In this document: in pieces, positions 1-7,165 of the stretch
Numbering within the stretch: the stretch's first letter is position 1
How the letters are laid out: each line of letters starts with the position of its first letter
From: a virus
DNA: 33,422 nucleotides
Virus record (IMG/VR): IMGVR_UViG_3300009790_000039
Span: 1 to 33,422 of that record
Strand: one strand, 5' to 3'
Position numbers and translations under genes: made by a program
The notes under the pieces: model-generated
Told to the model about the DNA's origin: nothing
Databases searched by the model: none
What the model saw: the letters and a program-made list of their open reading frames with translations, nothing else

Positions 1-7
1 GTGAAGA

Positions 8-547
8 ATGAACCCTTATGATAAGTTATTACACAGGAAAAGAAAGTGGACTCCCGTTAAACCGACAGCGGGAGCCCTCCTTGACGGTAGTGAAGAAGCC
101 ATCTACCGTGCTTTGGCAATACGGCATATGGAGCTACCTGTTGGTTCCTTTATTACGGAAACCCTTAGCAAAGAGGTTCCCGAAATTGCTAGAACACTTC
201 TCGAATCCAACGTAAAGGATGAGGAGAGACATGATCTTGCTCTAGGATACGTGGCAGAAGTCCACGGACTAGACGAGAAGGCAGAGAAAGAGGCGAAGCT
301 ACTACGTGATGCGTGGATAGCTCACCCTGACCATACAATACTAAAAGCATTGGTAGCAGAACGTGCAATATTCTTTGTTATCTTACCTTTCAATCGCTTT
401 TGTGGCGATGCTGCTCTTAGGACAGTATCGGCTGACATCTCCAGAGATGAACAGATCCACGTGGCTTGCAATAGTCTCGTATGTTCTGATATGGGGCTAC
501 GCCCTAGTAGTTCTCTGGATAAACTTAGGAAAGCTACAATTAATTAG
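8..547 (+). CDS. R2-like di-iron protein (ribonucleotide reductase small-subunit type), N-terminal part
   Basis: Ferritin-like four-helix protein related to the class I ribonucleotide reductase small subunit, which makes the radical needed to turn ribonucleotides into deoxynucleotides. Visible metal-ligand pattern: E42 (candidate), E72-x-x-H75 in DEERH, E118 in VAERA, E148-x-x-H151 in DEQIH. At this point 179 residues are read before TAG. The start is fixed to ATG 8 or later because TGA at 2-4 is in frame. A gene annotated as ribonucleotide reductase lies just upstream of the portal region in P-SSP7-like cyanophages, which fits. The reading frame continues after the TAG for 58 residues with family-like sequence, so this ORF looks like the front of a 239-codon gene. 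It is much shorter than usual R2 proteins (over 300 residues), so full RNR activity is uncertain. Confidence 0.75.
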   Translation: MNPYDKLLHRKRKWTPVKPTAGALLDGSEEAIYRALAIRHMELPVGSFITETLSKEVPEIARTLLESNVKDEERHDLALGYVAEVHGLDEKAEKEAKLLRDAWIAHPDHTILKALVAERAIFFVILPFNRFCGDAALRTVSADISRDEQIHVACNSLVCSDMGLRPSSSLDKLRKATIN

Positions 548-724
548 ATCTTTGAACCACTTAGTTCTACCGCAGAGCATAAATATTTGAACAGAAAATT
601 TTGGACTGATTCTAGTGATCGTCTAATGTATGAGGGTAAAGCCCCCGAACTTTCTGACACTAAGCGAGCCCGTATGCCCGCATTTTTTGAACATGCAAAC
701 ACCAACTTACCACAGTACTCTTGA
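548..724 (+). other. In-frame continuation of the R2-like gene after an amber codon
   Basis: Directly after TAG 545-547 the same frame stays open for 58 codons to TGA 722-724. It begins IFEPLSS and includes ARMPAFFEHAN, wording that reads as the C-terminal part of the same R2-like family, where I expect a Trp (TGG) at the amber position. It has no good start codon or Shine-Dalgarno of its own. TAG could be a TGG-to-TAG mutation, a sequencing error, or a readthrough site. TAG is an ordinary stop elsewhere in the window (for example at 19438-19440 and 32816-32818), so genome-wide recoding is unlikely. Confidence 0.7.
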
Positions 725-878
725 CTGGGGACGTATCGAGAAGATCGTTGATGAACTCGACCAGCAGTTTCCAGACAGGTTCCCAGACCACAACCTATCA
801 GAGAAAGCAATATCCTATAGGGCTGGTCAATTATCTATTATAAGATTACTTAAAAATAAATTAAAACACGGAGAATAA
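693..878 (+). CDS. Small hypothetical protein before the virion genes
   Basis: 61 residues, charged and probably helical, rich in Asp, Glu, Lys and Arg, with a central IEKIVDELDQQF helix and a basic C-terminus. I do not recognise a domain. I chose ATG 693 rather than ATG 630 because 630-692 lies over the R2-like frame and its translation looks like out-of-frame noise, while the sequence from 693 on is coherent. With this start the gene overlaps the R2-like continuation by 32 bases. The AGGAG-like signal upstream is weak, so translational coupling to the upstream gene is likely. Confidence 0.6.
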   Translation: MQTPTYHSTLDWGRIEKIVDELDQQFPDRFPDHNLSEKAISYRAGQLSIIRLLKNKLKHGE

Positions 879-880
879 CT

Positions 881-1192
881 ATGTGTCTACCTGGATTATT
901 TGGAGGAGGCAGTCGAACCCCACCACCACCACCAATCCCAGCCCCACCAACAACTCCACCACCTCCACAGCAACCACAACAAGCTCCAGTTACCCCACCT
1001 GATGCTCCAACTCCAACTCCTATTTCAGAAGATGAGACAAAGAGAAAGGCTAAGGTAAGAGCTAAGAAGAGACCACAGAAAGGTAGAGGACAGCAAGGTA
1101 CACAATCCTTACAAACTCCGAAGCCAAATACTGGAGGACTCCAAGGGCCAACAACACCACAAGGAACTAACACTGGTACAAACACTCCATGA
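881..1192 (+). CDS. T7 gp7.3-like virion protein, proline-rich
   Basis: 103 residues. The N-terminus is MCLPGLFGGG, followed by a Pro/Gln-rich low-complexity stretch (about residues 13-47), then a basic segment ETKRKAKVRAKKRPQKGRG and a Thr/Asn/Gly-rich tail. T7 gp7.3 (host-range and adsorption protein of the tail tip) also lies just before the portal gene and ends in a similar basic stretch followed by a Ser/Gly-rich tail. Homology is therefore inferred from position and C-terminal pattern; the proline-rich spacer is unlike T7. A good Shine-Dalgarno (GGAG, about 8 bases upstream) supports the start. The stop overlaps the portal start as ATGA. Confidence 0.55.
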   Translation: MCLPGLFGGGSRTPPPPPIPAPPTTPPPPQQPQQAPVTPPDAPTPTPISEDETKRKAKVRAKKRPQKGRGQQGTQSLQTPKPNTGGLQGPTTPQGTNTGTNTP

Positions 1193-2769
1193 AGAACGCA
1201 CGGCAACGCTACCAAGAGTTAGCGAGTCACCGTGAACAATTCTTAAATGTTGCTTACCAATGTGCAGAGTTAACTATCCCCACGTTACTAATGAGGAACG
1301 AGGGAGATACATTATACAATGACTTTGTAACACCTTGGCAATCAGTCGGAGCGAAGGGAGTAACCACGCTGAGTTCAAAGCTCATGCTAGGTCTGCTCCC
1401 TCCCTCGACCAGTTTCTTTAAACTACAGTTAGACGATTCAAAGTTAGGCGTAGAAATACCACCCGAAGCAAAGAGTGAATTAGACTTATCGTTTGCAAAG
1501 ATAGAACGTATGATCATGGAGAGCATTGCTGCCTCCACAGATAGAGTACAGATCTTTGCTGCATTAAAGCATCTCGTTGTCGCTGGCAACGCTTTGTTGT
1601 ATATGGGTACAGATGGTATGAAAGTATACCCATTGAATCGCTACGTGGTTGAGAGAGATGGTAACGGAGACGTGGTTGAGATAGTAACAAAAGAGAAAGT
1701 CAACAGAGAACTGTTAGGATTACCAGACGATGACGATGGCCCTAACGATGATGACAAAGGTGACTATAAAGGAACAAAAGATGTAGATGTATATACATGT
1801 GTGAAATTATATGATGGACAATGGCGTTGGCATCAAGAGGCAAAGGATCACATCCTACCTGACAGTGTAGGTAAGGCTCCTAAGTCTAAGACCCCTTGGC
1901 TCCCCCTCAGATTTGTAACTGTGGATGGAGAAGACTACGGTCGTTCTAGAGTTGAAGAGTTCCTTGGGGACTTGAAGTCTTTAGAAGCATTGATGCAAGC
2001 TATCGTTGAGGGTAGTGCAGCAGCAGCTAAGGTTGTATTTACTGTATCACCTTCCTCAGTTACCAAGCCAGCATCACTAGCTAACGCAGCTAACGGATCT
2101 ATCATACAGGGTAGACCTGATGATGTGGGTGTAGTACAGGTAGGTAAAACTGCTGACTTCAACACAGCATATCAGATGATCAACCTGTTAGAGAAGAGAT
2201 TAGCTGAGGCTTTCCTTGTCTTACAAGTACGCCAGTCAGAGAGGACTACAGCGGAAGAGGTAAGGATGACACAGATGGAACTAGAGAGACAGCTGGGTGG
2301 ACTCTTCAGCTTGTTAACGACAGAGTTCCTCATACCCTACCTCAATCGTAAGATGCACACACTAACTAGATCTAAGGCAATACCTTCGGTACCTAAGAAC
2401 CTAGTTAAACCTACTATCGTAGCAGGTATAAATGCTCTAGGTAGAGGACAGGATAGAGATGCACTGATACAATTCATAACTACAATCTCACAAACTATGG
2501 GGCCAGAGGCATTAGCCCAGTACCTCAATGCTGATGAAGCTATCAAGCGTCTTGCAGCTGCACAGGGTATCGACATACTGAACCTTGTTAAGAGCATGGA
2601 AGAACGTCAAGCAGAACAGCAACAAGCACAGCAAGCACAACAAATGCAGTCCCTGACTGACCAGGCAGGTCAATTAGCTGGGACTCCTATGATGGATCCA
2701 TCTAAAAATCCAGAAGTCGTTGACGCAGTAAACGCAATGGTCTCTGGAGGTACACCACAACCACAATAA
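1189..2769 (+). CDS. Portal (head-tail connector) protein, T7 gp8 family
   Basis: 526 residues, close to T7 gp8 (536). The portal ring sits at one capsid vertex, nucleates head assembly and passes DNA during packaging and ejection. Family-like features include the N-terminal helix RQRYQELASHREQFL, the segment GAKGVTTLSSKLMLGLLPP near residues 54-73, the adapter-facing region around SRVEEFLGDLKSLEALMQ, and the conserved-looking ERTTAEEVRMTQMELERQLG (about residues 351-370). The C-terminus is Gln-rich (EERQAEQQQAQQAQQMQ), a common portal tail. It starts within the previous gene (ATGA) and stops two bases before the scaffold gene, so the three are translated as a unit. Confidence 0.95.
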   Translation: MKNARQRYQELASHREQFLNVAYQCAELTIPTLLMRNEGDTLYNDFVTPWQSVGAKGVTTLSSKLMLGLLPPSTSFFKLQLDDSKLGVEIPPEAKSELDLSFAKIERMIMESIAASTDRVQIFAALKHLVVAGNALLYMGTDGMKVYPLNRYVVERDGNGDVVEIVTKEKVNRELLGLPDDDDGPNDDDKGDYKGTKDVDVYTCVKLYDGQWRWHQEAKDHILPDSVGKAPKSKTPWLPLRFVTVDGEDYGRSRVEEFLGDLKSLEALMQAIVEGSAAAAKVVFTVSPSSVTKPASLANAANGSIIQGRPDDVGVVQVGKTADFNTAYQMINLLEKRLAEAFLVLQVRQSERTTAEEVRMTQMELERQLGGLFSLLTTEFLIPYLNRKMHTLTRSKAIPSVPKNLVKPTIVAGINALGRGQDRDALIQFITTISQTMGPEALAQYLNADEAIKRLAAAQGIDILNLVKSMEERQAEQQQAQQAQQMQSLTDQAGQLAGTPMMDPSKNPEVVDAVNAMVSGGTPQPQ

Positions 2770-2771
2770 CT

Positions 2772-3617
2772 ATGGCAGAAACAATCCGCTACGACACATC
2801 TGATGATCCCGTAGCAGCACAACAAATAGCTGAGGCAGAGGCTGAGTCTCTGAAGGTAGGCGAAGAGCTTATGGCAAAGCAAGATAAAATGCTTGCTGGT
2901 AAGTACAAATCCGCTGAAGATTTAGAGACTGCTTACCTAGAATTACAAAAGAAACTAGGTCAGGACACACCAGCTGAAGAAGCCCCTAAAGAGGAAGCCG
3001 TAAGAGATGATTTCTATACGGACGATGGAGGTGTCAATTATGACACAGCCAACGAGTTGTATGGGGATCAACTAGGTAACCTCTTCAAAGATAATAGCAT
3101 CGACCCCTTTGCTATGAGCAAACATTTCTCAGAGAACGGTGGTACTCTGTCCGAGGAAATGTACACAGAGTTAGGTAAGGCTGGTCTTAGTAAAGACATA
3201 GTTGACTCCTACCTTGATGGAGTACGTAACAGAAATGGTATCGAACCAACAGCTCCTACTTTATCTGACTCAGAAATTAATGAAGTCAAAGGCATAGCTG
3301 GAGGCGAAGAAGGTTATCAAACTCTAATGGACTGGGCTGGTCAGAACTTAGACCAAACAGCAATAGAAGAGTATGATAATGTACTCAAAACAGCAAACAA
3401 ATCGGCAATCAAATTCGCAGTCTCAGCACTTATGGGAAAATATGAGGACTCACAAGGACGTGATTCTAAAATCGTAACAGGTAAAGAATCCCCACAAGAA
3501 TCCTACAGAAGTATGGCAGAAGTCGTACGTGATATGAACAAGCCAGAGTACACACAAGATCAAGCGTTCAGAGATGACGTGATTAGAAAATTAGCAGCCT
3601 CTAATTTAAAAGTATAA
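2772..3617 (+). CDS. Capsid assembly scaffolding protein, T7 gp9-like
   Basis: 281 residues, strongly acidic overall, rich in Glu, Asp and Ala, with predicted helices and a C-terminal helical segment ending IRKLAASNLKV. Scaffolds direct capsid protein into the procapsid shell and then leave. The family call comes from position (portal, then scaffold, then capsid), composition, length similar to T7 gp9 (about 307) and a KYKSAEDLETAYLELQKKLG segment near residues 45-64 that is typical of podovirus scaffolds. In cyanopodoviruses the photosynthesis genes are inserted after this gene, as here. Confidence 0.88.
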   Translation: MAETIRYDTSDDPVAAQQIAEAEAESLKVGEELMAKQDKMLAGKYKSAEDLETAYLELQKKLGQDTPAEEAPKEEAVRDDFYTDDGGVNYDTANELYGDQLGNLFKDNSIDPFAMSKHFSENGGTLSEEMYTELGKAGLSKDIVDSYLDGVRNRNGIEPTAPTLSDSEINEVKGIAGGEEGYQTLMDWAGQNLDQTAIEEYDNVLKTANKSAIKFAVSALMGKYEDSQGRDSKIVTGKESPQESYRSMAEVVRDMNKPEYTQDQAFRDDVIRKLAASNLKV

Positions 3618-3619
3618 TT

Positions 3620-3679
3620 ATGCCTAAAGGTAAAGGTACCTATGGTACCAAAAAAGGAAGACCCCCTAAGAAAAGATGA
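3620..3679 (+). CDS. 19-residue basic micropeptide (AT-hook-like)
   Basis: The ORF encodes MPKGKGTYGTKKGRPPKKR, then TGA. It starts two bases after the scaffold stop and its stop overlaps the hli start as ATGA, so it fills the gap exactly in the style of real genes here. The GRPPKKR tail resembles an AT-hook core (RGRP) and could bind DNA or RNA. I recall similar MPKG...GRPPKK micropeptides in other phages, but cannot verify this. Its function is unknown, and at minimum its translation would couple scaffold to hli. Confidence 0.6.
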   Translation: MPKGKGTYGTKKGRPPKKR

Positions 3680-3858
3680 CCGATAACATCTGGGGCAAAG
3701 AAACTCCACCAAGATTAATACCAAACTACCCAAAAAACATCAACCCTATCATGACAAACGAAGCAGAACGCTTTAACGGATGGGCAGCTATGCTCGGAAT
3801 CGTAGCAGCTGTCGGAGCCTACGCCACAACAGGTCAGATCATTCCTGGAATCTGGTAA
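3676..3858 (+). CDS. hli: High-light-inducible protein (HLIP)
   Basis: 60 residues, one membrane helix. The chlorophyll-binding signature is AERFNGWAAMLGIV (ExxNGxxAMxG, about residues 30-43), followed by the cyanophage/Prochlorococcus-type ending AYATTGQIIPGIW. HLIPs bind chlorophyll and carotenoid and protect photosystems or D1 assembly from excess light in the thylakoid membrane. The gene is joined to psbA with no spacer (stop TAA then ATG), so the two are co-expressed. Acquisition from a cyanobacterial host is established for this gene type in cyanophages. Confidence 0.95.
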   Translation: MTDNIWGKETPPRLIPNYPKNINPIMTNEAERFNGWAAMLGIVAAVGAYATTGQIIPGIW

Positions 3859-4920
3859 ATGGCAACAATCACTTTAACAAAACCGAGCTCGTCTTGGAAC
3901 AACTTTTGTGAGTGGGTAACAAGCACTAATAACCGCCTCTACTTGGGGTGGTTCGGTGTTCTTATGATACCTTGCTTACTAACTGCAACAACTTGCTTTA
4001 TACTCGCCTTTATTGCTGCACCTCCTGTGGACATAGATGGCATACGTGAACCAGTATCTGGCTCTCTACTCTATGGAAACAACATCATATCTGGAGCGGT
4101 CGTTCCCTCCTCAAACGCAATCGGACTACATTTCTATCCCATCTGGGAAGCAGCAACACTTGACGAATGGCTCTATAACGGAGGGCCGTATCAGCTTGTC
4201 ATCTTTCACTTCCTTATCGGTGTCGCAGCTTACTTGGGACGCCAATGGGAACTTAGTTATAGACTAGGCATGCGTCCTTGGATATGCGTAGCTTACTCAG
4301 CTCCCGTATCAGCTGCCTTTGCGGTCTTCTTAGTTTACCCATTCGGACAGGGTTCATTCTCTGACGGTATGCCTTTAGGAATAAGTGGAACATTCAACTT
4401 TATGTTTGTCTTCCAAGCGGAGCACAACATCCTTATGCACCCCTTTCATATGCTCGGAGTTGCGGGCGTTTTTGGTGGTGCTTTGTTTGCTGCTATGCAC
4501 GGAAGCCTTGTTACATCCTCAATCATACGGGAGACTACGGAGGAGGTCTCACAGAACTATGGATATAAGTTTGGTCAAGAGAACGAGACTTATAATATAG
4601 TAGCTGCACATGGATACTTCGGTAGATTAATTTTCCAATATGCGAGCTTTAATAACAGCCGTGCTTTACATTTCTTTCTTGGTACTTGGCCTGTTGTTGG
4701 CATCTGGCTTACCTCGATGGGCATATGCACAATGGCTTTTAACCTAAACGGTTTCAACTTCAACCAGTCAGTTGTTGACAGCAATGGTAAAGTTATCCCC
4801 ACATGGGCTGACATTGTCAATAGACAGAACCTCGGCTTTGAAGTAATGCACGAAAGGAACGCACATAATTTCCCATTAGACCTCGCTGGAGAGATAACTT
4901 CAGCACCCACCATATCGTAA
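3859..4920 (+). CDS. psbA: Photosystem II reaction-centre protein D1
   Basis: 353 residues, full length and intact. Numbered one less than standard D1, the key residues are present: Y160 (Tyr-Z, Y161), D169 (D170), E188 and H189 (E189, H190), H197 (P680 ligand H198), and the lumenal [13 protein letters not shown] ending with the D342 and A344 equivalents. Five membrane helices are expected. D1 turns over rapidly in light; the phage copy replaces host D1 during infection. Residue 129 (D1 position 130) is Gln, the form linked to the low-light D1 type. The C-terminal extension after the cleaved Ala is 10 residues ([10 protein letters not shown]), shorter than the usual cyanobacterial one. It follows hli directly. 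Confidence 0.98.
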   Translation: MATITLTKPSSSWNNFCEWVTSTNNRLYLGWFGVLMIPCLLTATTCFILAFIAAPPVDIDGIREPVSGSLLYGNNIISGAVVPSSNAIGLHFYPIWEAATLDEWLYNGGPYQLVIFHFLIGVAAYLGRQWELSYRLGMRPWICVAYSAPVSAAFAVFLVYPFGQGSFSDGMPLGISGTFNFMFVFQAEHNILMHPFHMLGVAGVFGGALFAAMHGSLVTSSIIRETTEEVSQNYGYKFGQENETYNIVAAHGYFGRLIFQYASFNNSRALHFFLGTWPVVGIWLTSMGICTMAFNLNGFNFNQSVVDSNGKVIPTWADIVNRQNLGFEVMHERNAHNFPLDLAGEITSAPTIS

Positions 4921-4930
4921 TGACCACGTC

Positions 4931-4983
4931 CGTTCATCCTTTTTAAGGACGCATGACACCTAATCATGGAACGGGGATTAGGT
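4931..4983 (+). promoter_or_regulatory. Glutamine-II (downstream-peptide type) riboswitch candidate
   Basis: Three helices form the pseudoknot expected of the downstream-peptide RNA. P1 is CGTTC 4931-4935 with GAACG 4969-4973. P2 is TCCTT 4937-4941 with AAGGA 4945-4949. P3 is ACCTAATC 4958-4965 with GATTAGGT 4976-4983 (8 pairs), which crosses P1. The linker CGCATGAC (4950-4957) and the ATGGAACGGG core look like the family. The downstream-peptide RNA, known from marine cyanobacteria and their phages, binds glutamine and sits before very short ORFs. A GGAG Shine-Dalgarno (4988-4991) and a 17-codon ORF follow at once, so control of translation through P3 is likely. Confidence 0.75.
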
Positions 4984-4998
4984 ATATGGAGATTACCA

Positions 4999-5052
4999 AT
5001 GAAAGTAACCTACGTATATCGTGGCATTGCTTACACCAAAATAGTTAAGTGA
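4999..5052 (+). CDS. 17-residue DUF4278-like micropeptide under riboswitch control
   Basis: The product is MKVTYVYRGIAYTKIVK. The TYxYRGIAY core matches the start of DUF4278-type small proteins of cyanobacteria (M-x-L-x-YRGxxY). GGAG at 4988-4991 is spaced about 7 bases from ATG 4999. It sits directly below the riboswitch candidate and above a terminator, so it is the only gene the element can control in cis within this transcript. Short ORFs in this position give the downstream-peptide RNA its name. The role of the peptide is unknown. Confidence 0.7.
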   Translation: MKVTYVYRGIAYTKIVK

Positions 5053-5067
5053 AGCTAAATTCTTTAT

Positions 5068-5104
5068 GGGCTATAACCATCTCGGTTATGGCTCTTTTTC
5101 TTTT
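5068..5104 (+). terminator. Intrinsic terminator after psbA and micropeptide
   Basis: The stem is GGGCTATAACC (5068-5078) pairing with GGTTATGGCTC (5084-5094), 11 pairs with two G-U pairs and loop ATCTC, followed by TTTTTCTTTTT (5095-5105). It closes the transcription unit that carries scaffold, hli, psbA and the riboswitch peptide, and isolates it from the capsid gene. Confidence 0.85.
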
Positions 5105-5215
5105 TATAGAATGGTCACACGTTCTATATCATATGAGAGAAGAGACACCTCAGAGTCGGATCTCTTCTTAATTGGCAATGAGCCTCTAAGGAGATACCTC
5201 TTGCCGTCTAGACGG
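5105..5215 (+). repeat. Array of inverted repeats between terminator and capsid gene
   Basis: After the terminator there are four further inverted repeats. TATAGAATG 5105-5113 pairs with CGTTCTATA 5120-5128. AGAAGAGA 5138-5145 pairs with TCTCTTCT 5161-5168. GGCAA 5174-5178 pairs with TTGCC 5201-5205, extended by GAG/CTC. CCGTCTAGACGG 5204-5215 is a perfect 12-base palindrome that competes with the third stem. No gene is supported here: the 60-codon ORF 5066-5248 starts inside the terminator and has no family-like sequence. Possible roles are RNase III processing sites upstream of capsid mRNA (T7 has such hairpins), a small structured RNA, or binding sites for a regulator. From 5216 to 5290 I see nothing more than AT-rich spacer. 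Confidence 0.55.
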
Positions 5216-5290
5216 TGGGATAGACCACACAAACACCTTGAGTCTTAGGTGATACAATTAAGATTCCTATAAATCTAGATCTAGAGACGA

Positions 5291-5304
5291 TAATTTATAC
5301 CTAA
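5291..5304 (+). promoter_or_regulatory. Promoter-like motif ahead of capsid gene
   Basis: TAATTTATACCTAA lies 6 bases before the capsid start. Its core TTTATACCTA also occurs twice in the non-coding right end (within 33096-33111 and 33314-33329), as part of a 16-base repeat. Shared motifs limited to non-coding DNA suggest a phage RNA polymerase promoter or a host-type -10 region. The site is very near the ATG, leaving almost no leader, which weakens the promoter reading. Confidence 0.3.
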
Positions 5305-5310
5305 CGGAAA

Positions 5311-6480
5311 ATGGCACAACAGTCAACTAACAATCCTGCTTCACAAACCTTTCTGGGTAGGATTAATACAGCCACAAACGCTACCAATAACAGAGACCTT
5401 TACTTAAAATTGTTCTCAGGTGAGATGTTTACTGGCTTCCAGAGGGAGACAATCGCACGTGACTTAGTCATGAAGCGTACGCTCACCAATGGTAAATCAT
5501 TACAGTTTATATACACTGGTAGAACAAGTGCGGAATACCACACACCAGGAAATAGTATATTAGGAAACTCTGACAAAACTCCTCCAGTAGCAGAGAAGAC
5601 AATCACAGTTGATGACCTACTCATCTCCAGTGCATTTGTCTACGAATTAGATGAGACACTTGCTCACTACGAATTGAGGGGAGAGATCTCTAAGAAGATC
5701 GGTTATGCTCTTGCACAAAAGTACGATAGACTCATCTTCAGAGCTATCGCTAAAGGTGCTAGACAGGCATCTCCAGTATCACTAACCAACTTCGTTGAGC
5801 CAGGTGGTACACAGATCAGAGTTGGTGCGGGTTCTAACGCAGACGATGCTCTTGATTCAACTAAGTTAGTTACAGCTTTCTATGATGCTGCAGCTGCACT
5901 AGACGAGAAAGGAGTATCTGACGATGGTCGGGTTGCCGTACTAAACCCACGTCAGTATTATGCACTTATACAAGAGGCTGGTTCTAACGGACTAATCAAC
6001 AGAGACGTACAAGGTACAGCTTTACAGAGCGGAAACGGTGTAATTGAAATTGCAGGTATCAGAATCTACAAGTCAATGAACGCTCCATTCTTCTCTAAGT
6101 ATGGTACTAAGTATGCTCCATCATCTGGTGCATCAGCTGCAACTGACCTTGACACAGTAGATCCTGGAAATACAGGTTCATTCGTATCTGAGTCAATCGA
6201 AACAGCTACAACAGTTACAGGTAACAACTACGGAGCTCGTCAGAACTACGGTGCTGCCTCTAACTTTGCAAACACATGTGGACTTATCTTCCAAAGAGAA
6301 GCTGCAGGTGTAGTAGAAACAATAGGGCCACAGGTTCAAGTAACTTCTGGTGATGTTTCTGTTGTTTACCAAGGCGATGTCATCCTAGGAAGACTAGCTA
6401 TGGGAGCAGATTATGTTAATCCTGCAGCTTGTGTAGAATTGTTCGCTGGAACAACTACAAAGCCAGCAGCTTTCTCATAA
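5311..6480 (+). CDS. Major capsid protein, T7 gp10 family
   Basis: 389 residues (T7 gp10A about 345), HK97-fold capsid protein. Recognisable regions are the N-terminal LYLKLFSGEMFTGFQRE, SLQFIYTGRTSAEYHTPG, the segment ISSAFVYELDETLAHYELR, GRVAVLNPRQYYALIQE, and the C-terminal GDVILGRLAMGADYVNPAACVE. It forms the icosahedral shell on the scaffold. Codon use is enriched in frequent cyanophage codons, as expected for the most abundant virion protein. It has its own upstream control region and its own downstream terminator, so it can be expressed separately from its neighbours. Confidence 0.97.
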   Translation: MAQQSTNNPASQTFLGRINTATNATNNRDLYLKLFSGEMFTGFQRETIARDLVMKRTLTNGKSLQFIYTGRTSAEYHTPGNSILGNSDKTPPVAEKTITVDDLLISSAFVYELDETLAHYELRGEISKKIGYALAQKYDRLIFRAIAKGARQASPVSLTNFVEPGGTQIRVGAGSNADDALDSTKLVTAFYDAAAALDEKGVSDDGRVAVLNPRQYYALIQEAGSNGLINRDVQGTALQSGNGVIEIAGIRIYKSMNAPFFSKYGTKYAPSSGASAATDLDTVDPGNTGSFVSESIETATTVTGNNYGARQNYGAASNFANTCGLIFQREAAGVVETIGPQVQVTSGDVSVVYQGDVILGRLAMGADYVNPAACVELFAGTTTKPAAFS

Positions 6481-6495
6481 GTTTTTATTCTATAC

Positions 6496-6518
6496 GGGGG
6501 CTCAGTCCCCCTTTTTTA
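6496..6518 (+). terminator. Terminator after capsid gene (T7 T-phi position)
   Basis: GGGGG 6496-6500, loop CTCAGT, CCCCC 6507-6511, then TTTTTT 6512-6517. T7 places its main late terminator T-phi between genes 10 and 11, the same place as here. Partial termination would keep capsid mRNA in excess over tail and core mRNAs. Confidence 0.9.
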
Positions 6519-6523
6519 TTAAT

Positions 6524-7165
6524 ATGACAAGCAGTGCAATACCTTACGGAGTGTCTACCGAACTAGATGCTGTAAATTCAATCCTGATGAGCGTTGGAGA
6601 GACCCCAGTTAACACATTAACAGTGCAGAGCCCAGAGGTGGCTATCGCACAAAAGACTCTAAGGCAAGTCTGCCGTGAGATACAAGCTGAAGGCTGGTCA
6701 TTCAACACAGAAAACGCATACCCCATATCACTTGTAAACAACCAGTGTGTAGTACCTAACAATGTTCTACAAATTGACCTCAATATATTTGAGCACGGTA
6801 AAGATTATAATGTAGTTAGACGTAGTGATAATGGTGTGATGAAGGTATACGATAAGAAGAATCATACCTTTACCTTTGAAAATTGTAGTAAATTATATTT
6901 CGATATTGTGTGGATGCAAAAGTTTGAAGATATCCCACAGGTGTTTAAAGATTACATAACCACGAGAGCGTCCAGAATCGCCTCTAACCGTATGGTAAAC
7001 AGTCAACCATCTGCTAAGTTACTTGAGGCAGACGAAGCTCTTGCAAGGGCAGCTTGCGTAGAGTATGAGAACAGGCAAGCTGATCATAACATCTTCAGTG
7101 ACTACCAATATCAACAAGATGCTAACACTGTATACCGACCATTTAAAGTATTAAGAAGAATGTAA
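6524..7165 (+). CDS. Tail tubular protein A, T7 gp11 family
   Basis: 213 residues (T7 gp11 196). It opens TELDAVNSILMSVGETPVNTL, the typical start of this family, with WSFNTENAYP near residues 60-69 and an internal segment DIPQVFKDYITTRASRIASNRM. Gp11 forms the gatekeeper ring below the portal to which the nozzle and fibres attach. It is the first gene after the post-capsid terminator. The stop TAA shares its last base with the gp12 start (TAATG). Confidence 0.95.
   Translation: MTSSAIPYGVSTELDAVNSILMSVGETPVNTLTVQSPEVAIAQKTLRQVCREIQAEGWSFNTENAYPISLVNNQCVVPNNVLQIDLNIFEHGKDYNVVRRSDNGVMKVYDKKNHTFTFENCSKLYFDIVWMQKFEDIPQVFKDYITTRASRIASNRMVNSQPSAKLLEADEALARAACVEYENRQADHNIFSDYQYQQDANTVYRPFKVLRRM

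Noticed and set aside
630-692. Longer start (ATG 630) for the small gene before the gp7.3-like gene
   Set aside because: This stretch is coding for the R2-like continuation in another frame; the sequence becomes coherent only from ATG 693.
850-1215. 121-codon ORF on the minus strand over the gp7.3-like gene
   Set aside because: Low-complexity Cys/Gly/Val shadow of the proline-rich + strand gene; all other genes are on the + strand.
5066-5248. 60-codon ORF in the gap before the capsid gene
   Set aside because: Its start lies in the terminator stem; sequence is arginine/serine noise over inverted repeats; no Shine-Dalgarno.
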